NCBI RefSeq assembly: GCF_051414115.1
Contig: NZ_JBLKNZ010000001.1
Coordinates: forward strand, 1,488,001 to 1,552,000
DNA: 64,000 bases
Reading direction: 5' to 3'
Source: Halovenus marina
GTDB taxonomy: Archaea > Halobacteriota > Halobacteria > Halobacteriales > Haloarculaceae
The position numbers and the translations under genes are program-made. Under the pieces are notes generated by a model, which did no database searches, was not told the origin of the DNA, and saw only the letters and a list, made by a program, of their open reading frames with translations. Below are positions 15,889 to 25,119 of this stretch, piece after piece (within the stretch, counting starts at the first letter, position 1; each line of letters begins with the position of its first letter).

Positions 15889-18279
15889 TCACGTCGGAGC
15901 GGCATTCGCCGCGGGGTCCTGACTCGGCTGGTCGACTGTTGTGTCCTCGGTGACTCGTTTCTCGGGCGTGCGAGCAGAGTTTGCGACGACGAAGAGGCTA
16001 CTCGTCGCCATCGCGAGCGCGGCAAACAGCGGATTCAACACGCCGGTGAGCGCGAGCGGTATCGCGATGCCGTTGTACAGGAACGCCCACGCGAGGTTCT
16101 GCCTGATGCGTCGCCGCGTCCGCGTTGCGATGTCGAAGACATCGGGGACGCGCCTGAGGTTACCGTCGACGATGATGGCATCACCGGCGTCCGACGCAAG
16201 TTTCGCCCCGTCGCCCAGCGCGACGCCGACGTCGGCGGCCGCGAGCGCTGGTGCGTCGTTGCTCCCGTCGCCGACCATGGCGACGGTTTCGGTCGCCGCG
16301 AGTCGCCGCACAGTTTCCGCCTTCCCGTCGGGCGGCACACCAGCGAAGACTTCGTCGACCGCCGGGTGATCCCGGAGCCAGCCCGCGGCGACGCTGTCGT
16401 CGCCGGTCAGCACGACGATTCGCATCTGATCTGCCAGTTCGCTCGCCACCTCGTCCCACTCGGGCCGTGGCGAATCACCGACGACGACCACGCCCGTTGC
16501 GGTCCCATTCCAGCCGACGACGGCCGGAACCGACCCCTGCTCGCGGGCCGCCACGATGGGGTCCGACAGTTCCTCTGGCACCGGCCAGCCAGCCTCCGAA
16601 AACCGGTCTGGGTGGCCGACGAGTACCCGGTCGCCGTCGACGGTTCCGGCGACGCCGTCGTGGAACGACTCGAAGTCGGCCATCTCGTCGCTGGTCTGTG
16701 CGTGCTCGACTGACGCGGCCGCGGTGATCGACACCGCGATAGGATGGTCCGAGAACCGCTCGACGCGGGCCGCGCGTTCGAGCACCCATTCCGGACTGTG
16801 TTCGGGTGCGTGAACCGCCGTCACCGACATGCGTCCGTCCGTGACAGTGCCGGTCTTGTCGAAAACCACCGTGTCGACGTCGCTTGCCGACTCGAACAGC
16901 GCTGGTGTGGCGACGACGATTCCCCTGTTCGCGGCCGACTGTAAGCCAGCGGCGACGGCAAGCGGCGTCGCGAGTCCGAGCGCGCAGGGACAGGAGACGA
17001 TCAACACTGTCAGACCAGTCAACACCGCTGCCTGGAGTGAACTACCGGTCACCAGAAGCGCGACTGTGATCAACCCCGCAAGAGAGAGAACGAGCGGAAC
17101 GAACACAGTCGCCAGCCTGTCTGCGACGCGCTGTGCGCCGGGCCGGGTCGCCTGTATCTCCCAGAGCATCTCGACGATGCGGTCGAGCGTGCTGTCTGCG
17201 TCCGCACCGACCTCGACGACGAGCGGACGATCGGTAACGACGGTGCCGCCCTCGACGGCGTCGCCCGCCGTCTTGGTCTCCGGAAGTGATTCGCCGGTAA
17301 CCAGCGCTTCGTCGACCGCTGCTCGTCCCTCTCGGACAGTGCCGTCGACCGGGATCCGTTCGCCCGGCTTGACAAGCAGTCGGTCGCCGGGGTCGAGTGT
17401 CTCGACTGACACTGTCTCTCCGTTCTCCAGCCGAGCTGTGTCGACCTGCAACTCCGTCAGATCTGCGAGCAGGCCGGTCGCCCGTCGTTTGATGCGGTCT
17501 TCGTAGTAGTTGCCGATGGTGACCGCGAGTACGACGACAATAGTGACGTCGTAGTACAGGTCCGACCCACCTGTGAGGAGGCGTGCGGTACTGTACAGAT
17601 ACGCGGCGAGTGCGGCGACGGTGACGAGCAGATCCACGTTCGGCCGCCGTGTGCGAAGACTGACGTACGCGCCGCGGAGCATCGGCCCGCCTGTGTACAG
17701 GAGAATGACCGCAGTGACGACGGCGAGTTGGCCGTACAGGTAGGCCCCGTCGAACGTTCCGAGCGTCACGATTGGGTCGAAACCGAAGTAGGTCGGGTAC
17801 AGAAAGATGCCGTACCACGTCATCGCCATCATCCCGAAGATGCCGCCGACGAGCAGGCGGCTCTGCAGGTCGGATCCGGTCTCGGTGTCGTCACCGCGAC
17901 TGGCGGCCACGTAGCCGAACCCGGAGATTGCGTCGGCTATCTCCTCGCTGTCTGCCTGGTCCGAATCGTAGACGACTTTGACGGTCTCCGCGGCGTAACT
18001 CGCGTCTGCGTCGTACACGCCGTCGGCCTCGTCTGCTGCCAGTTCGAGATACACCTCGCACGTCGAACAGTGCATCCCGTCGACCGAGAAGTACGTCGAC
18101 GCTGCGGTGTCGGGATACGTCTCGTCGTCGGCGTGCTGTGTCGATTTGGCCTGATCCGGATCGACATCTCCGAGTTGTCGGTAGACTTCCAGACACCCCC
18201 GACAGCAGAAGGTTCCATCGACGGACTCGCCCGTGACGGCGTGCGATTCGACGGGCAGGTCACACAGTGTACAGTCCAT
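15889..18279 (-). CDS. Copper-transporting P-type ATPase (CopA/CcoI-like)
   Basis: 796 residues. An N-terminal metal-binding segment (CTLC and CCRGC) resembles FixI/CcoI-type ATPases; an HMA domain with MHCSTC follows (residues about 65-125). Then membrane helices, the CPC motif in SCPCALGLATPL, phosphorylation site DKTGT, and hinge GDGSNDAPAL. It moves Cu(I) across the membrane. Its position beside the ba3 oxidase operon suggests copper delivery to the CuA/CuB centres, as CcoI does for cbb3 oxidase, though detoxification is possible. Confidence 0.94.
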   Translation of the reverse strand: MDCTLCDLPVESHAVTGESVDGTFCCRGCLEVYRQLGDVDPDQAKSTQHADDETYPDTAASTYFSVDGMHCSTCEVYLELAADEADGVYDADASYAAETVKVVYDSDQADSEEIADAISGFGYVAASRGDDTETGSDLQSRLLVGGIFGMMAMTWYGIFLYPTYFGFDPIVTLGTFDGAYLYGQLAVVTAVILLYTGGPMLRGAYVSLRTRRPNVDLLVTVAALAAYLYSTARLLTGGSDLYYDVTIVVVLAVTIGNYYEDRIKRRATGLLADLTELQVDTARLENGETVSVETLDPGDRLLVKPGERIPVDGTVREGRAAVDEALVTGESLPETKTAGDAVEGGTVVTDRPLVVEVGADADSTLDRIVEMLWEIQATRPGAQRVADRLATVFVPLVLSLAGLITVALLVTGSSLQAAVLTGLTVLIVSCPCALGLATPLAVAAGLQSAANRGIVVATPALFESASDVDTVVFDKTGTVTDGRMSVTAVHAPEHSPEWVLERAARVERFSDHPIAVSITAAASVEHAQTSDEMADFESFHDGVAGTVDGDRVLVGHPDRFSEAGWPVPEELSDPIVAAREQGSVPAVVGWNGTATGVVVVGDSPRPEWDEVASELADQMRIVVLTGDDSVAAGWLRDHPAVDEVFAGVPPDGKAETVRRLAATETVAMVGDGSNDAPALAAADVGVALGDGAKLASDAGDAIIVDGNLRRVPDVFDIATRTRRRIRQNLAWAFLYNGIAIPLALTGVLNPLFAALAMATSSLFVVANSARTPEKRVTEDTTVDQPSQDPAANAAPT

Positions 18280-18316
18280 CAGGAGTGGTCAGCCACGCGT
18301 GTGCTGGCGAGTCTCA

Positions 18317-18550
18317 TCAGACCTCGTCCAGTGACGCCACTTCTCCGGGGGAAGGATCTTCGTCCGGTCCGAACAGAAAGACCAGCGAGGACGTGATGAG
18401 AAATACGTTCACGAACGTGAGGATGAGGCTTACCTCCAGAATGTAGCCGGTAGCGGAGGCGTAGGCTGTGATCGGAACGGTTGCGAGGATACCGAGCATA
18501 GCGATGACGTGTGGCGGGAGGGGCACCTCGTCTGTTGATGGAACGTTCAT
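18317..18550 (-). CDS. Small membrane protein of the ba3 oxidase cluster
   Basis: 77 residues with two hydrophobic helices (PPHVIAMLGILATVPITAYA and a second starting VSLILTFVNVFL) and an acidic C-terminus. It is divergent from the cba genes and 37 bp from the copper ATPase. Small membrane proteins of this type recur in haloarchaeal ba3 clusters (CbaE-like). A TATA-like ATTAAATAC at about 18571-18583 gives a leaderless start. Confidence 0.72.
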   Translation of the reverse strand: MNVPSTDEVPLPPHVIAMLGILATVPITAYASATGYILEVSLILTFVNVFLITSSLVFLFGPDEDPSPGEVASLDEV

Positions 18551-18594
18551 GTTTTACTAGGTAGGGACGAACTGTATTTAATCAACCGCCAACG

Positions 18595-18611
18595 TTCCCA
18601 CGGGTTGGGAA
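18595..18611. promoter_or_regulatory. Inverted repeat in divergent cba promoter region
   Basis: TTCCCA-CGGGT-TGGGAA, a perfect 6-bp inverted repeat between TATA-like boxes of the divergent genes (ATTAAATAC for the minus gene, AATTAAAAC at about 18619 for cbaD). Well placed to be an operator for the oxidase cluster. Confidence 0.45.
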
Positions 18612-18656
18612 TGGCGACCGAATTAAAACCGTGGGGGTCGAAAGAGGTAGGTAGAA

Positions 18657-18836
18657 ATGAGTTCGTCCACCGAGCAACCGGAGACGGCAAGCGAACTAGA
18701 ACGGGAGATCAGTCACGACGAGTTCGACCCCGTGGGGACGCTCGTGTTGATATTCATCTACTTTGTCATCGTCGCGGCCCTGTGGGTGTTCATGTACTTC
18801 GTCGAATTCCTCGGAAACGGCCCAACGGTGGTGTAA
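18657..18836 (+). CDS. cbaD: ba3-type oxidase small subunit (CbaD-like)
   Basis: 59 residues, too short for usual ORF cut-offs. A charged N-terminus (DEFDPVGT) precedes one membrane helix (LVLIFIYFVIVAALWVFMYF). This is the layout of the single-helix subunit IIa/CbaD of ba3 oxidases, and it ends 3 bp before cbaB. A TATA-like AATTAAAAC lies about 30 nt upstream of the ATG, so it heads the operon. Confidence 0.8.
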   Translation: MSSSTEQPETASELEREISHDEFDPVGTLVLIFIYFVIVAALWVFMYFVEFLGNGPTVV

Positions 18837-18839
18837 GTA

Positions 18840-19337
18840 ATGGAGATACATCGATACGAGAAGCTCTGGTTCAGCGTCTCGTTGCTTCTGATCGTCGGGT
18901 TCATCGCCACCGTCTCGTTCGGGGCGGCCGGGGTCGGCATCAAGATGATCTCCGACGAAGGGGGAACGGTCGACCCCGACTCGCTGTCCGACCACGAACG
19001 GTTCGGGAACACCGGTGTCCATCACGTGAGCGGCGACCACTACGAGGTGAACATGCTCGCGTTCCATCCGAGCTTCGTTCCCGGAGAACTCGAAATTCCA
19101 GCGGGCAGCACGGTCGATTTCTACATCACCTCCGGTGACGTCATCCACGGGTTCGAGATCGTCGGCACGAACGTCAACACGATGATCGTGCCCGGGCAGA
19201 TATCCGAATTCACCGTCGAGTTCGACGAACCCGGGACCTACGGCTACATCTGTCACGAATACTGCGGTCCGCAACATCACGTGATGGAAGGACAGCTTCG
19301 AGTCGTTCCGCAAGACGAGTGGGAGGGTGGTTCCTGA
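18840..19337 (+). CDS. cbaB: Cytochrome c oxidase subunit II, ba3-type
   Basis: 165 residues: one N-terminal membrane helix then a cupredoxin domain outside the cell. CuA ligands are visible: His in AFHPSF, and C-x3-C-x3-H in CHEYCGPQH with a Met two residues later. It accepts electrons, probably from a halocyanin-type blue copper protein. Overlaps cbaA by one base. Confidence 0.95.
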   Translation: MEIHRYEKLWFSVSLLLIVGFIATVSFGAAGVGIKMISDEGGTVDPDSLSDHERFGNTGVHHVSGDHYEVNMLAFHPSFVPGELEIPAGSTVDFYITSGDVIHGFEIVGTNVNTMIVPGQISEFTVEFDEPGTYGYICHEYCGPQHHVMEGQLRVVPQDEWEGGS

Positions 19338-21043
19338 TGGGGAACGTATTCGTCGACCGATACCCCGACGAGGCGTTCATCGTCAAGGCCGCGCTGACGA
19401 GTGCATTCGTCGCACTCTTTCTCGGCGGCGTGATGGGACTGATTCAGGCGCTCCATCGCACGGGCTATCTGCAGATAATCGACCATTCGACGTACTACAC
19501 CGTCTTGACGCTGCACGGCGTCGCGATGGTGCTGCTGTTCACCATTTACTTCCTCGTCGGGTTCTTCCAGTGGGCGATCACCGATAGTCTCGACCGGGCG
19601 TCGGAGAACATCCAACTCACGAGGCTCTGGTACGGGCTGATGACAGTCGGGACGGTGCTGGCCGCAACCGCAATTCTGGGCGGATTCATCGATACGACGA
19701 ACCTAGACGCGACCGTCCTCTACACGTTCTACACGCCACTCGAAGCACACCCGATCTACTACATCGGGCTGGCAGTGTTCATCGTCGGCACCTGGCTCGC
19801 CGGGTTCGACTGGTTCCGTTCGTGGTGGGCCTGGAAGAAGGACAACCCCGACGAGCGCACCCCGCTGCGAACGTTCATGGTGCTGACGACGATGTTGATG
19901 TGGTATCTCACCACCATCGGTATCGCGATTGCCGTAATCTTCCTCATTATCCCGTGGTCGCTGGGGCTCGTCGACAGCGTCAACCCCCTGTTGACGCGGA
20001 CGCTGTTCTGGTTCTTCGGCCACCCGGTGGTCTACTTCTGGCTGCTGCCAGTGTACATGATGTGGTACGTCATCCTGCCGAAGCTCGCTGGTGGTCGGCT
20101 GTTCAGCGACCCACTCGCACGAATCGTCTTCGTGCTGTTCTTGCTTCTCTCCGTGCCAACTGGCATCCACCACCAGTACACTGATCCCGGTATCGCAGAA
20201 GGCTTCAAGTTCCTCGCGATGTCGAACACGATGTTCCTGCTGTTACCGAGTCTGTTGACTGCCTTCACCGTCGTCGCGAGCATCGAACACGGCGCTCGTC
20301 AGCGCGGTGGTGAAGGGTATCTCGGCTGGCTGACCGCGCTGCCCTGGCGTGCTCCGGCCTTCACAGGGATGGTGTTGGCCGGACTGATGTTCGCAGCCGC
20401 TGGCTTCTCCGGCATGGTCAACGCGGGGATGAACTTCAACTACCTCGTGCACAACACGCTGTGGGTCGTCGGTCACTTCCACATGACTGTGGGCACGGCT
20501 GTGGCGCTTTCCATCATGGCCTCAACCTACTGGTTCCTGCCGAAACTCACCGGCCGCGAGGTGTTCAGCAAGCAACTTGGACTTGTGCAGGTGCTGTTGT
20601 GGTTCATCGGGATGGTCCTGATGGGCAACGCGATGCACCGTGCTGGTCTGGCTGGCGTTCCGCGTCGGACCGCCGACCCGACGTACTCGAACTTCGACTA
20701 CTCGTCGGCGCTCGGATCCATCTCCGAGCTTCGGCTACAGATCGCACTCGGGGGCGTCATCCTGTCGCTCTCGCTCGTGCTGTTTTTCGCTCACCTCCTG
20801 CTGTCGAGTTTCGCGGTCAGCAACCGACCGAAGGCGACCGAGGAGACGCTGCCACCGGCGCTGTCAGGGCCGGAACACGCCCCAAAGGTGCTGAGCAATC
20901 TGAAGCTCTGGACGGCGATTGCACTGGTGTTGATCACGTTCACATACGTCCTGCCAGTCGCCTCCATCATTCAGGGGTCGGGCGTGTTCGGCCAGAGCGG
21001 GCTGCTCGTCCCGGTTGAGGTACTGATAGAGGTGGTCGGATGA
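19337..21043 (+). CDS. cbaA: Cytochrome c oxidase subunit I, ba3-type
   Basis: 568 residues, about thirteen membrane helices. Haem and CuB ligands are visible: His in TLHGVAMVLLF, the HPVVYFWLLP helix with the cross-linking Tyr, HHQYTDPG, and HFHMTVGTAVAL. It catalyses oxygen reduction and proton pumping. ATG 19337 overlaps the cbaB stop (TGATGG). B-type oxidases usually work at low oxygen. Confidence 0.96.
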   Translation: MGNVFVDRYPDEAFIVKAALTSAFVALFLGGVMGLIQALHRTGYLQIIDHSTYYTVLTLHGVAMVLLFTIYFLVGFFQWAITDSLDRASENIQLTRLWYGLMTVGTVLAATAILGGFIDTTNLDATVLYTFYTPLEAHPIYYIGLAVFIVGTWLAGFDWFRSWWAWKKDNPDERTPLRTFMVLTTMLMWYLTTIGIAIAVIFLIIPWSLGLVDSVNPLLTRTLFWFFGHPVVYFWLLPVYMMWYVILPKLAGGRLFSDPLARIVFVLFLLLSVPTGIHHQYTDPGIAEGFKFLAMSNTMFLLLPSLLTAFTVVASIEHGARQRGGEGYLGWLTALPWRAPAFTGMVLAGLMFAAAGFSGMVNAGMNFNYLVHNTLWVVGHFHMTVGTAVALSIMASTYWFLPKLTGREVFSKQLGLVQVLLWFIGMVLMGNAMHRAGLAGVPRRTADPTYSNFDYSSALGSISELRLQIALGGVILSLSLVLFFAHLLLSSFAVSNRPKATEETLPPALSGPEHAPKVLSNLKLWTAIALVLITFTYVLPVASIIQGSGVFGQSGLLVPVEVLIEVVG

Positions 21044-21246
21044 AGCGTCCATCGAGAGCCGGATTGCTCGTCCTGCTCGCGTTCTCGATACCGGTCATCG
21101 TCGAGTTTCGGACCGTCCTATCGATGCTCGGTGTCGAAGTGTCCTCAGAGATCTATCTCGGCGTGAGCATCTCGCTGGTCGTGCTGGCTGCAGTTGCGAT
21201 TCTGCTGTTGCCGGAGAATCGGAAGGGAAATCCGACTAGGGCCTGA
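21040..21246 (+). CDS. Small membrane protein of ba3 oxidase operon (CbaC-like)
   Basis: 68 residues, two hydrophobic helices, and an ATGA overlap with cbaA, so it is translationally coupled. A short membrane protein follows subunit I in characterised haloarchaeal cba operons; an assembly or structural role is likely. No cofactor ligand is visible. Confidence 0.75.
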   Translation: MKRPSRAGLLVLLAFSIPVIVEFRTVLSMLGVEVSSEIYLGVSISLVVLAAVAILLLPENRKGNPTRA

Positions 21247-21331
21247 CCGATCACCGGACGCCGCGACTCCGGACTCCTCTTGGCCCGCACCAGTCGAACG
21301 ATATAAGAGCGGGAGAGACTGATCACCGATA

Positions 21332-22009
21332 ATGTCGACACGGTCGCGAAATCAGGGCATCAGGCGCGCTGTCGAGTTTCTGCTCAGGCCCGCGAGCGTC
21401 CTCGCCTTCCTCGCCTGGTTTCTCCTCGTCGGTCTGCTGTTCGCCTACGTCGGTAGAACTGGCGCAGCCGTCACGTCGACCCGACACACGCTGTTGCCCT
21501 TCGTCTGGATCGTCGCCAGCATCTGGCTCGTCGTGTATCTCTACACCTCGGGGCCGCCACGCCTTCGACCGCGACTCGGCGCGGCGGTCGCCGTCGGGTA
21601 TCTGTTCCTGTTGAGTTACGTCGGCGGCGTCGTCGACCTGACCACCGCGAACAACGGCCTGACAGTCACGTGGGCGACCCCCGGGTGGGGACCGATCATC
21701 TCCTACAGTAATGCCCAGATCGCCGCTGTGCTCATCCCATTCGAGGTGATTGGCTATCTCGCGTTGACCTACGCCGTCTACCGGGCAGTCGCTGGCACGT
21801 CACGCGGTGCCGTCGCCGGTCTCCTCGGACTCTTCTCCTGTATCTCCTGTGTCATCCCTGTGTTTGCCGCAGTCGCTGGAATCTTCGGCGGCAGTTCCGT
21901 CGCGCTCTCTGCTGGGTCCGCCACCTACGACCTGGCGACAGGAGTGTTCGTGCTGACCGTCGTCCTGCTCGCTGTGACAGCGGCGCGAACGAGCGTGAGC
22001 AAGCGATAA
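21332..22009 (+). CDS. Polytopic membrane protein downstream of the ba3 operon
   Basis: 225 residues with about six membrane helices. A CISC motif lies within a helix near residue 169 (LFSCISCVIPVF), suggestive of metal or thiol chemistry. Found next to ba3 oxidase genes in haloarchaea, so it may aid copper or haem insertion, but this is inference. It has its own TATA-like box (ATATAAG, about 21300). Confidence 0.75.
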   Translation: MSTRSRNQGIRRAVEFLLRPASVLAFLAWFLLVGLLFAYVGRTGAAVTSTRHTLLPFVWIVASIWLVVYLYTSGPPRLRPRLGAAVAVGYLFLLSYVGGVVDLTTANNGLTVTWATPGWGPIISYSNAQIAAVLIPFEVIGYLALTYAVYRAVAGTSRGAVAGLLGLFSCISCVIPVFAAVAGIFGGSSVALSAGSATYDLATGVFVLTVVLLAVTAARTSVSKR

Positions 22010-22031
22010 CCGACGTCCATTCGCCCAGCAG

Positions 22032-23009
22032 CTACGTCCACTCGCCCAGCCCGGTCTGGACGAGCGAATCTTCGATGCGCTCGAAGCCGCGACGCACCTC
22101 GTCAGGGTCGACCCCCCACTGGTCGACGACGTATTCGCGCGCGGCGTCGACGTTCGGGTCGATGTCTGTGTCGACAGCCACGTCTCTGACTGCGGGGTCG
22201 AGAAAGAGCGACCGGAGCCGGTCGGCGTGGTCGATATGTTCGCCCCGAGCGTCGAGGGCGCTAAACAGGTCGCCGTGTTCGGAGATCAGGTCGACGGCCG
22301 TCTTCGGACCGATCCCGGAGATGCCCTCGTTGAAGTCCGTTCCACAGAGGATGGCGACGTCGACGAGTTGCTCCCACGTCAGATTGTGCTTCGAGAGTGT
22401 CGCGTCCAGATCCATCAACTCCGGGTCACCCTTGGAGGTGAGTTGTCGCAGTGTCAGCGGCGCGCCAAAGAGCAGCGCGTCGTAATCTTCGGTTCCGGCG
22501 TACTCGACGGTGCCAGTCCGGGCCATGTGCGCACACTGGGCTTCCCCCTCGGCGGGCGCGTCGACGACGGGCACGTCGAGCACGGAGAGGAGTTCTCGGG
22601 TGGTCTCGACGATAGTGTCGGTGAGTCGCTGTGTGCGAGAATCGAGTCGGGCGATTGCAATCTCGTCGCCACGTTCGCGTGCCTCCGCCAGATCGCTTTC
22701 GTACTGCTCGCGTTGCTCGCGTCGGGCCTGTACCTCGTCGTCTTTGAGGTCCGTGACTGCGCCGTCGAAGACGAACACGGGAGTCATATCGTGTTCGAAA
22801 AACTTCGGGAGCCCCTGCACGACGCCGATCAGATTTGCCACCTCGGTCCCATCTGCCGTGGTGTAGGACTCGCTTGCCGTCCACTTGACTGTCGTCGTGA
22901 GATATCGATACAGCCAGTTGTGCGCGTCGACAGCGACGACCGACCCCGCAAGTTCATCGAAGGAGATCGGTTCGATGACAGCGAGATCACGGAGGTCTGC
23001 ATTTCCCAT
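22032..23009 (-). CDS. fen: Flap endonuclease FEN-1
   Basis: 325 residues. XPG N domain (residues about 25-105, VDAHNWLYRYL, VFVFDGA) and I domain (DAPAEGEAQCAHMA, YDALLFG), then helix-hairpin-helix (GISGIGPKTA). The C-terminus QTGLGEWT fits a PCNA-interacting box. It removes 5' flaps in Okazaki fragment processing and repair. ATG 23009 gives the usual MGNADLR start. Confidence 0.96.
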   Translation of the reverse strand: MGNADLRDLAVIEPISFDELAGSVVAVDAHNWLYRYLTTTVKWTASESYTTADGTEVANLIGVVQGLPKFFEHDMTPVFVFDGAVTDLKDDEVQARREQREQYESDLAEARERGDEIAIARLDSRTQRLTDTIVETTRELLSVLDVPVVDAPAEGEAQCAHMARTGTVEYAGTEDYDALLFGAPLTLRQLTSKGDPELMDLDATLSKHNLTWEQLVDVAILCGTDFNEGISGIGPKTAVDLISEHGDLFSALDARGEHIDHADRLRSLFLDPAVRDVAVDTDIDPNVDAAREYVVDQWGVDPDEVRRGFERIEDSLVQTGLGEWT

Positions 23010-23133
23010 ACCCGGCCTACGAGCGTGGCAGGCTTGAATCTCCCCCATCGGTTCTGGTCATCGTCACTCGATCACGGTCGCAGCAGTTCCTCCGTGCGCA
23101 ACACTCAAGTTTTGCCTTGCCGATCAACAACAT

Positions 23134-24003
23134 ATGGCAGAAACGACCGGACGACTCGGGGGGCTGAAAGATCAGAAGTACACAGGGGAAAACCGCTGTC
23201 TGCCGTGTACAGCCGTCAACACGCTGCTTGCAGGGATGTTCGCGTGGGTGGTCGGACTCGCGGTGTTTGCGGTCGCATCCGTTCAGATGGCGATGACGAC
23301 GGGGCTACTGGTGTTTGCTGCGTCGGTCGTCGTGATCTATCTCAAGGGGTATTTCGTGCCGGGGACACCGACGTTGACAAAGCGGTACTTCCCGGTCTGG
23401 CTGCTCCGGCTATTTGGCAAGGAACCGCTCGCGGAGTGGCAGGGCGAGCAGATCCCGGAAGACGAACAGCTGGACGCAGAGGCGGCGCTGCTGCAGATCG
23501 GTGCGCTCGAAGAGTGCGAGGACAGCGACGACCTCTGTCTCGCTGACTCGTTCCGGGAAGTCTGGCACGAAGAGATACAGAACGCGAAGGAAGACAGCAC
23601 GGAACGCGAGGCGATGCTCGAACTGCTCGACGTCTCGGACCGAGATGTCGAGTTCAAAGACTTCGGAGATAACGAGGCGTTCGAGGTTGGGGTCGACGGT
23701 GAACGCATCGGCCGCTGGGAGTCGAAGGCGGCGTTCCATGCCGACGTCGGTGCGGCCCGAGTCCTCGAAGATGCAGTCCAGAACTGGGACTCGTTTTCCG
23801 TCCAGCAGAAAAGTCAACTACTGACCGGACTTCGTCTGTTTATGACGAGCTGTCCGAACTGCGGGGGTATCCCGGAGCTGGGCACCGAGATGGTCGAGTC
23901 CTGCTGTACTGCACATCAGGTGGCTGCTGTCGACTGTAACAACTGTGGCGCGCGCCTGTTCGAGCACATTCAGCGAAACCGCGAATCGATGCACCGAACC
24001 TGA
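23134..24003 (+). CDS. Conserved haloarchaeal membrane-anchored protein with Cys clusters
   Basis: 289 residues. Begins with NRCLPCTAVN, then two membrane helices (residues about 27-72). The soluble remainder is acidic with an alpha/beta region, and near the C-terminus has two Cys pairs (SCPNCGG, DCNNCGA) plus a CC pair, suggesting a zinc ribbon. Not recognised beyond haloarchaeal conserved proteins. Stands alone between fen and the PhoU-like gene. Confidence 0.8.
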   Translation: MAETTGRLGGLKDQKYTGENRCLPCTAVNTLLAGMFAWVVGLAVFAVASVQMAMTTGLLVFAASVVVIYLKGYFVPGTPTLTKRYFPVWLLRLFGKEPLAEWQGEQIPEDEQLDAEAALLQIGALEECEDSDDLCLADSFREVWHEEIQNAKEDSTEREAMLELLDVSDRDVEFKDFGDNEAFEVGVDGERIGRWESKAAFHADVGAARVLEDAVQNWDSFSVQQKSQLLTGLRLFMTSCPNCGGIPELGTEMVESCCTAHQVAAVDCNNCGARLFEHIQRNRESMHRT

Positions 24004-24033
24004 CGTGGCTGTGAATCGCTGCGGGTGGGTACT

Positions 24034-25032
24034 CTAGGGCCGTGGTGCGGCCTTCTGCAGTGCATTTTCCGCGATGTTGGTCCCGTAGTCAGCAGTCCGC
24101 GAGAGCGAGTCGATGACGAGTCCGAGAACCTGCGCGGTCTGTGGGTCGGCCTCGTGAATTTCGGTGTCGACTGCGCGGGTTCGTTCGTCGACAGTCTCGA
24201 CGTCTGCGCGCGCTTGGCTGGCAAGGGCAGTCGCCTCGTCAGAGTCGTCGGCCAGCAGCGCGTCCATCGCAGTCTCGGGAATCGTCGAGGCCTCCCGATG
24301 GAGGTCGCGGAGCGGTTCCGCCATCGAATCGGGGACCGCAGAGATCTCGAGCGAGAGCGTCGCGATCTTGGTCGCGTGGTCCGCGATCCGTTCGAGCTGT
24401 CGAGCGCTCGATTGCAGGTCGAAGCAGGTCTCCCGTGAGAAGCCGATGTCGTCCGCTGCGGTCGGGTTGCGCAACACGGTCCGAAACACGCGGGAGGTCA
24501 TGTACCACAGTCGGTCCACGTCGTCGTCCCGTTCCATCACGTCGTGGGCGAGTGCGTCGTCGTTCGTCACGAGCGCCTCGACGGCGTCTTCGAGCATGGT
24601 CAAAGCGACGAGCCGCATGCGCGTGACGGCGTTTTCGATCGACAGCTCAGAGGAGTCGAGCAGGTCCTGCAACACCATCTCGTCGGGCATCTCCTCGATG
24701 ACTTCGAGACCGACGAGTCGCTGTGTTGCGTCCCGAACGGTCCGGCGCTGCTCTGCCGTCATCCGGTCTGTCGTCAGCCGGATCACGTCGAAGCCGCTGA
24801 CATACATCGTCATGACCGCCCGAGTTATCTCGTGTTCTTCAGTGAGTCCCGTGATGTCGAGTTCGCCCTCAGTGTGTCCCTCCTCGTCCCGCGGCGTCAA
24901 CAGAAGCAGGTCGTCCTCGGAGTGAAACTCCACGACTGACCCGCTACTGACTGCGTTGTTCGTCGCCCAGTCTTTCGGTAACGACACCGTGTAGGTCGAC
25001 CCGCCCGTAACCTGCACTTTGCGCGTCTCCAT
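24034..25032 (-). CDS. PhoU-family regulator with AbrB-like N-terminal domain
   Basis: 332 residues. N-terminal AbrB/SpoVT-type swapped-hairpin (KVQVTGGSTYTVSLPKDWA), then two PhoU helical-bundle units (SRETCFDLQSSARQLERIADHATKIA, and the C-terminal RTADYGTNIAENAL, with the paired Arg/Asp/His metal motifs). In haloarchaea these regulate phosphate uptake. No pst genes are in this window. The 87-bp upstream region is AT-rich with several TATA-like stretches. Confidence 0.92.
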   Translation of the reverse strand: METRKVQVTGGSTYTVSLPKDWATNNAVSSGSVVEFHSEDDLLLLTPRDEEGHTEGELDITGLTEEHEITRAVMTMYVSGFDVIRLTTDRMTAEQRRTVRDATQRLVGLEVIEEMPDEMVLQDLLDSSELSIENAVTRMRLVALTMLEDAVEALVTNDDALAHDVMERDDDVDRLWYMTSRVFRTVLRNPTAADDIGFSRETCFDLQSSARQLERIADHATKIATLSLEISAVPDSMAEPLRDLHREASTIPETAMDALLADDSDEATALASQARADVETVDERTRAVDTEIHEADPQTAQVLGLVIDSLSRTADYGTNIAENALQKAAPRP

Positions 25033-25119
25033 AGTTGACCCGAAACGCTATATCTGTATTAATCTTTCTTATTCTATATATACCGCGTCCTGGTATCGCA
25101 TAATTCAAGAATCTATATA

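Noticed and set aside
22227..23546. 439-codon plus-strand open frame
   Set aside because: Antisense to FEN-1 in its first half and out of frame with the conserved membrane protein in the second.
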